The translations under genes were made by a program, and so were the position numbers. Shown here one piece after another: positions 1 to 4,107 of a stretch of DNA of 5,165 bases; within the stretch, counting starts at the first letter, position 1, and each line of letters starts with the position of its first letter. The notes under the pieces are model-generated. The model was given only the letters and a program-made list of their open reading frames with translations, ran no database searches and was not told the origin of the DNA. This DNA is from DASZTU01 sp035493835 (GTDB taxonomy: Bacteria > Pseudomonadota > Alphaproteobacteria > Rhizobiales > Devosiaceae), in contig DATJHO010000104.1 in the NCBI GenBank assembly GCA_035493835.1, positions 1 to 5,165 of the forward strand, written 5' to 3'.

Positions 1-441
1 GCTCTGGCCGTGCACCGCGCGAGCGAGCGCGGCACCATTCTGGTGGCTGCGGCGGGGAACGCCGGCCCCGATGCCCCACCCGCCTATCCGGGTGCGTTGC
101 CGGAGGTCATCGCCATCACCGCCGTCGATCGGGACGGCGCCGTTTTCCCTGAGGCCAACCGCGGCGACTACATCGCCTTCGCAGCACCAGGGGTCAGTAT
201 CTGGGTACCTGGACCGGATGGCCAGGGACGCTATGAGACCGGCACCTCCTTCGCGGCACCCTTCGCGCTTGGCACCGCGGGGCTGGAGGTGATGCAGGGC
301 GCCCCGCCCAACGCCGACGCGCTGCGCCGGCGTCTGGCGGAGAAGGCGCACGCGCTTGGAGCCAGCCGCAAGAACCCGGTCTTCGGCTATGGCCTAGTCC
401 AGGCCGGCGCCCCCTGCGGGGTCGTGGCTTCGGCCGAATGA
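1..441 (+). CDS. Subtilisin-like (S8 family) serine protease, C-terminal part
   Basis: The frame is open from the first base, so the true start lies to the left; the GTG at 10 is only an internal codon. The 146 visible residues are the last part of a peptidase S8 catalytic domain. AAGNAG at about residues 17-22 holds the oxyanion-hole asparagine (N20). APG at 62-64 and the block GTSFAAP at 81-87 are family signatures, and S83 (TCC at 247-249) is the catalytic serine. The catalytic Asp and His would lie upstream, out of view. FGYGLVQA near 128-135 is the usual closing motif of the domain, and the protein ends about ten residues later, so there is no large C-terminal extension or autotransporter barrel. 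Family knowledge says it hydrolyses peptide bonds, generally as a secreted or envelope enzyme, but no signal peptide can be seen here. It is convergent with the minus-strand cluster that ends at 715. Codon use is strongly GC-rich, unlike the following interval. Confidence 0.93.
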   Translation, partial: ALAVHRASERGTILVAAAGNAGPDAPPAYPGALPEVIAITAVDRDGAVFPEANRGDYIAFAAPGVSIWVPGPDGQGRYETGTSFAAPFALGTAGLEVMQGAPPNADALRRRLAEKAHALGASRKNPVFGYGLVQAGAPCGVVASAE

Positions 442-714
442 GCGCGCCAAACTAAGCCAAGTTTCGAGACGGCAAGCGACGATCGCGTCAAAGGCCGGGC
501 CGAGATCTGGCGGAGGTCAATCTCGCCCGCAGGCCACACGTAACATCGCGGCTGAATATGGGCCCGCCCTAGCTCGCCATCGTCGTGGCCGAGTCGCCGG
601 TCGATGCGGCCCGATCCACGAAGTCAAGTTCGACGGCAAACCGTCCCGGTACGGGAAGAGATGTCGAGCGATAAGGGACTTCCCCGCGTCCTGCCAATTG
701 CCGCGCGTAAAGGC
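442..714. other. Intergenic region between convergent genes
   Basis: This lies between the protease stop (441) and the stop of the minus-strand orphan gene (715). No frame here resembles a known protein. A small perfect hairpin, TCCCG-GTA-CGGGA, sits at 644-656, but it has no T-run on either side, so I cannot call it an intrinsic terminator. I see no clear terminator for either converging transcript. Confidence 0.5.
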
Positions 715-912
715 CTAGGCATCCCACACCGCCGACGCCAGCCGGCGCTGGCCCTCCGGTGAGCAATTGCCGAACGTCCAGTTGAGCCAATAGCACTGGC
801 AGGCCACAGCCAAGCCATCCCCGTCCAGAATCGTGATCCGATCCGCGGTTTGGCCATCCGTCGGCCCCTCCCCCTCTTGGGTGCAAACACGCATTTCGCA
901 CGCTTTCGTCAT
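715..912 (-). CDS. Small orphan protein, 65 aa, five cysteines
   Basis: I do not recognise this protein. It starts at the ATG read from 912, only 4 bases after the stop of the lipoprotein gene, and ends with TAG at 715-717. That spacing and a GC-biased third position (roughly three quarters G or C by my count) are the main reasons to believe it. The ribosome binding site is weak. An alternative ATG is codon 7. Cysteines are at 5, 10, 38, 40 and 50; the central part around ACQCYWLNW is aromatic and Cys-rich, and the C-terminal part looks helical. There is no signal peptide or membrane segment. It could be the last gene of the minus-strand cluster, the tail of a decayed gene, or a chance frame. 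Confidence 0.4.
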   Translation of the reverse strand: MTKACEMRVCTQEGEGPTDGQTADRITILDGDGLAVACQCYWLNWTFGNCSPEGQRRLASAVWDA

Positions 913-916
913 GGTC

Positions 917-1519
917 TTAGGTTGCCGGGGTTGCCGGGAGCATTATCAGGCTAGCGAGACAAGCAGTGTGAGTTGCATCCGAGGCGTCTCGCTCAATGAT
1001 CTGATAGGTCAATGCCCGGAAGGCCGTTCCGCTCACTTCCGGAAAGAAGAACAGCATCAGGTCGCAGTTTGTTGAATGATAGGTCCATACCTGATACGGA
1101 GGAAAACTCTTGGGCGCCATGGGCGGACCGAACAGCTTCATCGTATCCGCCTGGCTGAGGCCCACTAGATGGGACACGTCTGTCGGCAGCGCCTCCACGC
1201 CGACGGCAGCCCCGTTGGCCACGTGCACCACCTTCCGTCCCATTGCCCTTTGACTGGCTGTGACCTGCGGCTCCAGCGGCGCCTTCGGGGGGGGTTGGTT
1301 CGCCAGCGCCTCGCTCTGCGCCAAGCTATACTCGGTGCCCGGCTTCAATGCAGGCAAGGGGGGTACTGGTATCATCGAGGGCGGCGGCGCCTCGATCAGC
1401 GTCCGCTGGATCGGCACCGGTGGCGGCACCGGCAGCACCGCTATTGAGACAGAATGGTGCTGGGAGCAACCGACTATGACCGAAAGTGCTAGCAACGCGC
1501 TCGAGTGCATCGCGCACAT
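917..1519 (-). CDS. Proline-rich lipoprotein with BamE/SmpA-like C-terminal motif
   Basis: The 200-residue product starts at the ATG read from 1519, chosen because AAGGAG (1527-1532 on the complement) lies 7 bases upstream. Residues 1-17 form a short signal peptide and IVGC at 15-18 is a good lipobox, so C18 should be lipidated and the protein anchored in the envelope. Residues 31-57 are a proline-rich linker (VPPPVP, EAPPPS, VPPLPALKPG). From about 116 the pattern LVGLSQADTMKLFGPP, followed by a WTYHSTNC-type strand and a hydrophobic LMLFFF stretch, recalls BamE/SmpA-OmlA-like small lipoprotein domains common in alphaproteobacteria. This is pattern-level recognition only; the function is unknown. 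C152 or so and a late Cys near 187 could form a disulfide. It overlaps the upstream 70-aa frame by 31 bases and is followed after 4 bases by the 65-aa orphan. Its GC content is lower than that of the flanking genes. Confidence 0.8.
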   Translation of the reverse strand: MCAMHSSALLALSVIVGCSQHHSVSIAVLPVPPPVPIQRTLIEAPPPSMIPVPPLPALKPGTEYSLAQSEALANQPPPKAPLEPQVTASQRAMGRKVVHVANGAAVGVEALPTDVSHLVGLSQADTMKLFGPPMAPKSFPPYQVWTYHSTNCDLMLFFFPEVSGTAFRALTYQIIERDASDATHTACLASLIMLPATPAT

Positions 1520-1701
1520 CCCGAAACTCCTTGTATCGCATGCCCCCTGTCGCCCTTGGGTGGGGCAGTCCCCTGATGATGGTTGAGAGCACGGGCGATG
1601 TTGGCCGTGGTGACGCCTTGTCGGCGCAGTCCCTGAATAGTCGACAGCGTGGCTTCGTCACGCATCAGCCATACCGGCTTGTCTGGCCTGTCGTCATTCA
1701 T
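1489..1701 (-). CDS. Small HTH / recombinase-tail-like protein, 70 aa, possibly frameshifted
   Basis: The ATG read from 1701 has a good AGGGAG site (1708-1713 on the complement) 6 bases upstream. Residues about 16-50 read as the helix-turn-helix-like unit seen in the recombinase domain near the C-terminus of large serine recombinases: an LRRQGVTTANIARALN helix pair followed by a P-x-G-D-R turn (residues 25-52). There is no resolvase catalytic domain, so it cannot be a recombinase by itself; it may be a small DNA-binding protein or a remnant. After residue 53 the sequence turns into an unlikely Cys/Arg-rich tail (SGCARCTRARC) that overlaps the lipoprotein start. Removing one G from the five-G run (1543-1547) would join it to a frame reading RYKEFRDVRDALERV, which looks like the usual V-x-x-x-L-x-R end of such domains. 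A frameshift is therefore possible but unproven. Confidence 0.5.
   Translation of the reverse strand: MNDDRPDKPVWLMRDEATLSTIQGLRRQGVTTANIARALNHHQGTAPPKGDRGHAIQGVSGCARCTRARC
1527..1532 (-). promoter_or_regulatory. Ribosome binding site of the lipoprotein gene
   Basis: AAGGAG on the minus strand lies 7 bases before the ATG at 1519. It decides the start in favour of 1519 over the in-frame ATG three codons later. It lies inside the upstream 70-aa frame, which would allow translational coupling. Confidence 0.75.
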
Positions 1702-1723
1702 GCGGCGCTCCCTGCTGGCCTGC

Positions 1724-1757
1724 GACGTCCGTGCCTCCAGACGTCGGTGCCTTCCAG
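1724..1757. repeat. Imperfect tandem repeat upstream of the minus-strand cluster
   Basis: Two copies on the + strand: GACGTCCGTGCCTCCAG (1724-1740) and GACGTCGGTGCCTTCCAG (1740-1757). They differ by one substitution and one inserted T, with a period of 16 bases. GACGTC is itself palindromic, so the pair also gives a 7-bp inverted repeat (CGACGTC at 1723-1729 with GACGTCG at 1740-1746). The repeat sits 23-56 bases upstream of the ATG at 1701, where an operator or activator site for the minus-strand cluster would be expected. No regulator is identified. Confidence 0.6.
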
Positions 1758-1775
1758 GAGAACGCGCCAGTAGCT

Positions 1776-1800
1776 ATTTTAATCCCGGTTCACAATTTTA
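1776..1800 (-). promoter_or_regulatory. AT-rich, possible promoter for the minus-strand cluster
   Basis: Read on the minus strand, TAAAAT occurs twice (1795-1800 and 1776-1781), each matching five of six bases of a -10 hexamer, in a region much richer in A and T than its surroundings. No good -35 hexamer is found at 16-18 bases from either, so this is a weak call. A start here would place the tandem repeat at 1724-1757 in the leader. Confidence 0.25.
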
Positions 1801-1939
1801 TTCCGGCACTATCTCGACGGCGAGATTGCCGTACTCACCGCTGAGGGCATCTCCGACTTTGAAGCCCTCCAGGTGGCGCCACGGCGATCCGCGAAAGGAC
1901 GTTGGCCGAGAGGAATAATTCTGCTTCGCGAACGTTGTA

Positions 1940-1971
1940 GACATGCCGGGGACTGGTCCCCCCGGCGTGTC
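1940..1971. repeat. Strong GC-rich hairpin
   Basis: A 12-base left arm (GACATGCCGGGG, 1940-1951) pairs with CCCCGGCGTGTC (1960-1971) through an 8-base loop, with a single G-T wobble when read as + strand RNA and a C-A mismatch on the minus strand. An alternative inner pairing, GGGGAC-TG-GTCCCC, is also perfect. No T-run follows on either strand, so it is not an ordinary intrinsic terminator. Confidence 0.65.
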
Positions 1972-1987
1972 ATGGGGCAAACGTCGC

Positions 1988-2033
1988 GCCAAGGAGCTGT
2001 CAGCATCGCACAAGCGGGCTGTAACTCCTTGGC
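1988..2033. repeat. Second inverted repeat, possible long hairpin
   Basis: GCCAAGGAG (1988-1996) and CTCCTTGGC (2025-2033) are perfect 9-base inverted arms around a 28-base interior. Inside them CAGC (2001-2004) can pair with GCTG (2018-2021), extending the stem past an internal loop. It begins 16 bases after the hairpin at 1940-1971. No T-run follows. Confidence 0.6.
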
Positions 2034-2220
2034 CGGCGGCGTTCCCACGCGGTTTTGCCGTGATGCTCACCAGCACTCGCCGGCACCCTCGGCGGCTGGA
2101 CGAGTAGGTTTTGCAACTCCCGTCCCCATAAGCAGAGCGTCGTTAGTCGTTCGCAGAGGGCGACGTGCTTCTCTCCGTCGTCACCCTGAGGTGTGGTTAT
2201 CAGCATCGAGAGACGCCGCA

Positions 2221-2238
2221 GCTCCCGGATCAGGGAGC
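2221..2238. repeat. Short perfect hairpin
   Basis: GCTCCC (2221-2226) and GGGAGC (2233-2238) enclose the loop GGATCA. There is no T-run, and no adjacent gene explains it. Confidence 0.4.
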
Positions 2239-2425
2239 ATCAGGAAGATGCAGAAACCAACCTATCGATAATCCCTTGGAAAGACGGCCGCACCGTCGAT
2301 GCCGAGACGATGGCGCCAAATTGTCCGCCCCCTATCGTCAATTGCTTCAACGCTGAGGCATGGGCGCGCATAATCGGGCCGTGGGCCGGATGATCCCTCA
2401 ACATTAGGCTGTACCCCGGCCCCAA

Positions 2426-2450
2426 CTCATGTAAGACCTGTTCACATGAG
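2426..2450. promoter_or_regulatory. Inverted repeat over the TetR start: candidate autoregulatory operator
   Basis: CTCATGT (2426-2432) and ACATGAG (2444-2450) are perfect 7-bp inverted arms separated by 11 bases. The right arm contains the start codon of the TetR gene (2446-2448). TetR-family repressors usually bind palindromes of this size near their own start, so autorepression is the natural inference. There is no strong Shine-Dalgarno sequence between the arms (GTAAGACCTGTT), so initiation may be weak or leaderless. Confidence 0.5.
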
Positions 2451-3105
2451 CTGGTCCAGGGATCGAGGGGATTCGGAGCGCCGCAGCTATCATCACGGGA
2501 ATCTGCGCGAGGCGCTGATCCGCGCGGCTCTCGAGCTGATCGCCGCCAAGGGCCCGGCCGGCTTCACCTTCGCCGAGGCGGCCCGCTCCGCCGGCGTCAG
2601 CCCGGCCGCACCCTATCGACATTTCCGCGATCGCGATGCCCTGATGGCCGATGTGGCGGCGCGCGGCTTCGAGCTCTTCGAGGCCGCCCTCAGCCGGGCC
2701 TGGAAGGACGGCAAGCCTGATCCGATGACGGCCTTCGAGCAGGTCGGCCGGGCCTATCTCGCCTTCGCCCGCGAGGAGCCCGCCTATTACTCCGCGATGT
2801 TCGAGGCCGGCCTGCCGATGGATCTCGATCCCGCGTTGCGCGAGGCGGGAGATCGGGCCTTCGCCGTGCTGCGCAAGGCCTCGGAGACGCTCTGCGGGCT
2901 GCTGCCGCCCGGCAGCCGCCCGCCGGCCTTGATGATGGCGCTCCATGTCTGGGCCCTCTCCCATGGCATCGCCTCGCTTTTCGGCCGTGGCGATGCGGCC
3001 CGGCGCAAGCTGCCGATGGCGCCGGAAGAGCTGCTGGAGGCCGGCGTGCTGGTCTATCTCGCCGGGCTCGGATTCCCGGGTGCCAAGGGCGCGGCAGCGC
3101 GCTAG
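2446..3105 (+). CDS. TetR/AcrR-family transcriptional regulator with WHG-type C-terminal domain
   Basis: This 219-residue protein has the usual length for the family. The N-terminal part (about 14-66) is a TetR DNA-binding domain: YHHGNLREALIRAALELI forms the first helix, followed by GFTFAEAARSAGVSPAAPYRHF, in which SPAAPYRHF is the recognition helix, then the DRDALM motif. The YHHGNLR opening and the later AREEPAYYSAMF and VWALSHGIASL segments (W169, H173, G174) are typical of the subgroup with the WHG C-terminal ligand-binding/dimerisation domain. It should act as a dimeric, ligand-responsive repressor; the ligand is unknown. The ATG at 2446 fits family N-termini, although no clear ribosome site precedes it. 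An inverted repeat overlaps the start. The nearest downstream gene, DUF2852, lies 90 bases away with a promoter-like sequence of its own and a different palindrome, so co-regulation cannot be assumed. Codon use is strongly GC-rich. Confidence 0.95.
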   Translation: MSWSRDRGDSERRSYHHGNLREALIRAALELIAAKGPAGFTFAEAARSAGVSPAAPYRHFRDRDALMADVAARGFELFEAALSRAWKDGKPDPMTAFEQVGRAYLAFAREEPAYYSAMFEAGLPMDLDPALREAGDRAFAVLRKASETLCGLLPPGSRPPALMMALHVWALSHGIASLFGRGDAARRKLPMAPEELLEAGVLVYLAGLGFPGAKGAAAR

Positions 3106-3125
3106 CGGGAATCTTCCAGAGCATC

Positions 3126-3156
3126 TTGACAGCCGCCATGGCTGGGTCCATCTATG
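3126..3156 (+). promoter_or_regulatory. Candidate sigma-70-type promoter for the DUF2852 gene
   Basis: A perfect -35 hexamer TTGACA lies at 3126-3131. The -10 element is poor: TCTATG at 3151-3156 with a spacing of 19 bases is the best I see. Part of the spacer is a small inverted repeat, CAGCC-GCCAT-GGCTG (3130-3144). The position is sensible, giving a leader of about 30 bases before the ATG at 3196. Confidence 0.4.
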
Positions 3157-3158
3157 TG

Positions 3159-3178
3159 AATGTTAAAAACATTAACAT
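3159..3178. promoter_or_regulatory. AT-rich palindrome upstream of DUF2852, possible operator
   Basis: ATGTTAA (3160-3166) and TTAACAT (3172-3178) are perfect 7-bp arms around AAACA. The overlapping pair AATGTT (3159-3164) and AACATT (3168-3173) is an alternative. It stands out as AT-rich in a GC-rich genome and lies where transcription should start, between the TTGACA hexamer and the ribosome site, which is a classic repressor position. Its sequence differs from the palindrome at the TetR start. Confidence 0.45.
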
Positions 3179-3195
3179 GAGAAGGCGAGACCCTG

Positions 3196-3612
3196 ATGGG
3201 CATCACAGCGAAACTCGATGATTTGGGGAAGCCGGCCTGGATCGCTCTGATGATCCTGGGCTTCCTCGCCTACTGGCCGCTCGGCCTCGGAATCCTGGCT
3301 TATGTTGTATGGAGTGGACGCATGAGATGTTGGAAGCGGGGCGGCTACGGCCGCTGGCACAATGAAGGCAAGGACGGCATGCGCGAGGCCATGGGCCGCT
3401 GGTGCGGCGGCGCCAAGCGCGGCTATTCCAGCGGCAACAGCGCCTTCGACGATTATCGCGAAGAGACCATCCGCCGCTTGGAGGAAGAGGAGCGCGAGTT
3501 CAAGGATTTCCTCGAGCGCCTGCGCCAGGCCAAGGACAAATCGGAGTTCGACCAGTTCATGGCCGATCGCGGCCGCCGCGCCCCGCAAGGCCCGGAGCAG
3601 TCACCCGCCTAA
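3196..3612 (+). CDS. DUF2852 family membrane-anchored protein
   Basis: The protein has 138 residues. Residues about 14-39 (AWIALMILGFLAYWPLGLG and on through YVVW) form one transmembrane helix. A basic, Gly/Trp-rich linker follows (about 42-78), and then the conserved block SGNSAFDDYREET (79-91), RLEEEEREFKDFLERLRQAKDK (94-115, in two halves) and EFDQFMADR (117-125), which is the hallmark of DUF2852 in alphaproteobacteria. The region 86-113 is highly charged and should be a helix or coiled coil on one side of the membrane. The biochemical role is unknown for the family. The start at 3196 is preceded by GAGAAGG about 10 bases upstream and puts the TM helix near the N-terminus as in relatives. 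It looks monocistronic: a promoter-like region and palindrome precede it and a strong terminator follows 25 bases after the stop. Confidence 0.93.
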   Translation: MGITAKLDDLGKPAWIALMILGFLAYWPLGLGILAYVVWSGRMRCWKRGGYGRWHNEGKDGMREAMGRWCGGAKRGYSSGNSAFDDYREETIRRLEEEEREFKDFLERLRQAKDKSEFDQFMADRGRRAPQGPEQSPA

Positions 3613-3637
3613 GCTTCTATCTACCCCCCGCCGTCGG

Positions 3638-3674
3638 AACGCCGGGCCCGCAAGGGTCCGGCGTTTTCGTTTCT
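3638..3674 (+). terminator. Intrinsic terminator after DUF2852
   Basis: A 12-base arm, AACGCCGGGCCC (3638-3649), pairs with GGGTCCGGCGTT (3654-3665) with one G-U wobble. It closes a GCAA tetraloop (GNRA type) and runs into TTTTCGTTTCT. The stop codon of DUF2852 lies 25 bases upstream. This is a textbook rho-independent terminator in the + direction. Confidence 0.92.
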
Positions 3675-3707
3675 GCGAGCGCGCACCCTCGCAGCATCGC
3701 GCTGCCT

Positions 3708-3724
3708 TGCACAATTATTGTGCA
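3708..3724. promoter_or_regulatory. NtrC-type enhancer site
   Basis: TGCACAATTATTGTGCA is a perfect 17-bp palindrome (8-bp arms, one central base). It has the form TGCAC-N7-GTGCA, which matches the established NtrC (GlnG) binding consensus in spacing and in all ten outer bases; the inner CC/GG pair of the strongest sites is replaced by AA/TT. Its centre is about 217 bp upstream of the predicted sigma-54 start, a usual enhancer distance. Only one strong copy is visible, whereas NtrC enhancers are often paired. Confidence 0.72.
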
Positions 3725-3809
3725 GTGACTTTTTCAATCCAATGGCGCAGAAGCCGCCGTTTCGTTGACAGCCCCACTAGCCAGGCGTAAGTGAATCGGC
3801 AAGACTTGA

Positions 3810-3832
3810 CGATCGATATTGAAGATCGATCG
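3810..3832. repeat. Inverted repeat between enhancer and promoter
   Basis: CGATCGAT (3810-3817) and ATCGATCG (3825-3832) flank ATTGAAG. The arms are themselves rich in self-complementary GATC/CGATCG, so the repeat may be partly trivial. It could still be an operator for a second, substrate-specific regulator. No such regulator gene is in view. Confidence 0.4.
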
Positions 3833-3868
3833 AGGCTCGAAAGACTGCTGCGCTGCCGGCCGGACTCG

Positions 3869-3884
3869 TCTCGGGATGCCGAGA
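3869..3884. repeat. Small hairpin TCTCGG-GATG-CCGAGA
   Basis: Perfect 6-bp arms around GATG, 23 bases upstream of the sigma-54 -24 element. No T-run follows. It is either a minor protein-binding palindrome or chance. Confidence 0.3.
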
Positions 3885-3906
3885 GACAGGCGCCGGATTA
3901 TCGTTG

Positions 3907-3922
3907 CGGCACGCCCGTTGCA
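3907..3922 (+). promoter_or_regulatory. Sigma-54 (RpoN) promoter of the ABC transporter gene
   Basis: CGGCACG (3907-3913), four bases, then TTGCA (3918-3922). The invariant GG (3908-3909) and GC (3920-3921) are exactly 10 bases apart. The match to the -24/-12 consensus TGGCACG-N4-TTGCW has one mismatch, C for the leading T. Transcription should start near 3933, giving a leader of about 175 bases. Together with the upstream NtrC-type site this predicts activation under nitrogen limitation. Confidence 0.75.
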
Positions 3923-3962
3923 TGCTCCTCAAAGGGTCACATGCGGGTAGAATAGGGGAGGA

Positions 3963-4097
3963 ATGCCGATGGGCGACGCGAGGCCATCTCGCTCCGACCG
4001 GGCGCCAAGCCCGAACTTCCTCGAAGACCAAAGCTCCACCCGTCGCCGACGGCATCGCGCCGCGTCATCTCACGCAAAATTTACAACCGGACATTAG
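3963..4097 (+). CDS. Short leader open frame (42-44 codons), possible leader peptide
   Basis: The frame lies wholly in the predicted leader of the transporter mRNA. GGAGG (3957-3961) is too close to the ATG at 3963 (one base) but well spaced, 7 bases, for the ATG at 3969, giving a 42-aa peptide. The peptide is basic with an RRRR run and no signal or known motif. It stops with TAG at 4095-4097, and the last G of that codon begins the GGGAGG site of the transporter, whose ATG is at 4108. That arrangement would allow terminating ribosomes to reinitiate (translational coupling). Two small stem-loops, CGGGC/GCCCG (3999-4013) and CCGTC/GACGG (4040-4052), lie inside it. It could equally be a non-functional frame in a leader. 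Confidence 0.3.
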   Translation: MPMGDARPSRSDRAPSPNFLEDQSSTRRRRHRAASSHAKFTTGH

Positions 4098-4102
4098 GGA
4101 GG
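4097..4102 (+). promoter_or_regulatory. Ribosome binding site of the ABC transporter gene
   Basis: GGGAGG lies 5 bases before the ATG at 4108, a near-ideal Shine-Dalgarno sequence that fixes the start. It overlaps by one base the stop codon of the leader frame. Confidence 0.88.
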
Positions 4103-4107
4103 AATCG

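Larger units (their letters stand above)
1702..2425. other. Gene-poor, lower-GC stretch with repeats and hairpins
   Basis: I find no frame over these roughly 720 bases that resembles a known protein on either strand. The composition is lower in GC than the protease and TetR genes. A 48-aa minus-strand frame (1798-1944, containing SFRGSPWRHLEGFKVGDA) looks slightly protein-like, but its ATG is buried in a hairpin arm and has no usable ribosome site. The stretch holds the tandem repeat at 1724-1757, an AT-rich promoter-like patch at 1776-1800, and hairpins at 1940-1971, 1988-2033 and 2221-2238. Decayed genes or an untranslated RNA are both possible. No transposase or insertion-sequence end was recognised. 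Confidence 0.5.
3675..4107. other. Long regulatory region upstream of the ABC transporter gene
   Basis: These roughly 430 bases between the DUF2852 terminator and the transporter start contain no recognisable full-length gene. In order they hold an NtrC-type palindrome (3708-3724), an 8-bp-arm inverted repeat (3810-3832), a small hairpin (3869-3884), a sigma-54 promoter (3907-3922) and a leader with a short open frame (3963-4097). A TTGACA at 3765-3770 has no acceptable -10 partner. Confidence 0.7.

Noticed and set aside
569..901. 110-aa minus-strand frame overlapping the 65-aa orphan
   Set aside because: Gly-rich and without motifs. The 65-aa frame has better spacing to the lipoprotein gene and a more protein-like composition.
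1798..1944. 48-aa minus-strand frame as a gene
   Set aside because: The ATG lies in the arm of a strong hairpin, the nearest purine-rich site is too far away and paired, and I recognise no family. It may be a remnant at most.
1940..1971. Intrinsic terminator
   Set aside because: The stem is strong, but neither strand has a T-run after it and no gene end lies nearby.
1873..2271. 132-aa + strand frame
   Set aside because: An Arg/Ser/Ala-rich low-complexity translation that crosses two hairpins, with no domain or ribosome site.
2240..2425. 61-aa minus-strand frame divergent from TetR (TTG start)
   Set aside because: No ribosome site, a rare start codon, no recognisable motif, and competing + strand frames of equal quality (2193-2393).
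442..2425. CRISPR array, tRNA, or insertion sequence in the gene-poor interval
   Set aside because: I saw no regularly spaced repeats, no tRNA-like TTCRANTC/cloverleaf pattern, and no transposase motif or matching terminal inverted repeats with target duplication.
2404..2964. Minus-strand frame of 186 codons opposite the TetR gene, and the longer one at 2690-3151
   Set aside because: They are shadows caused by GC-rich codon use of the TetR gene. Their compositions (Gly/Glu/His-rich or Arg/Pro/Ala-rich) are typical of antisense frames.
3160..3178. CtrA-type site TTAA-N7-TTAA upstream of DUF2852
   Set aside because: Two TTAA motifs are present, but the spacing is 5 bases rather than the 7 required by the consensus, so I describe it only as a palindrome.
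3765..3793. Sigma-70 promoter TTGACA-N17-TAAGTG
   Set aside because: Only two of six -10 bases match; the sigma-54 promoter downstream is far better supported.
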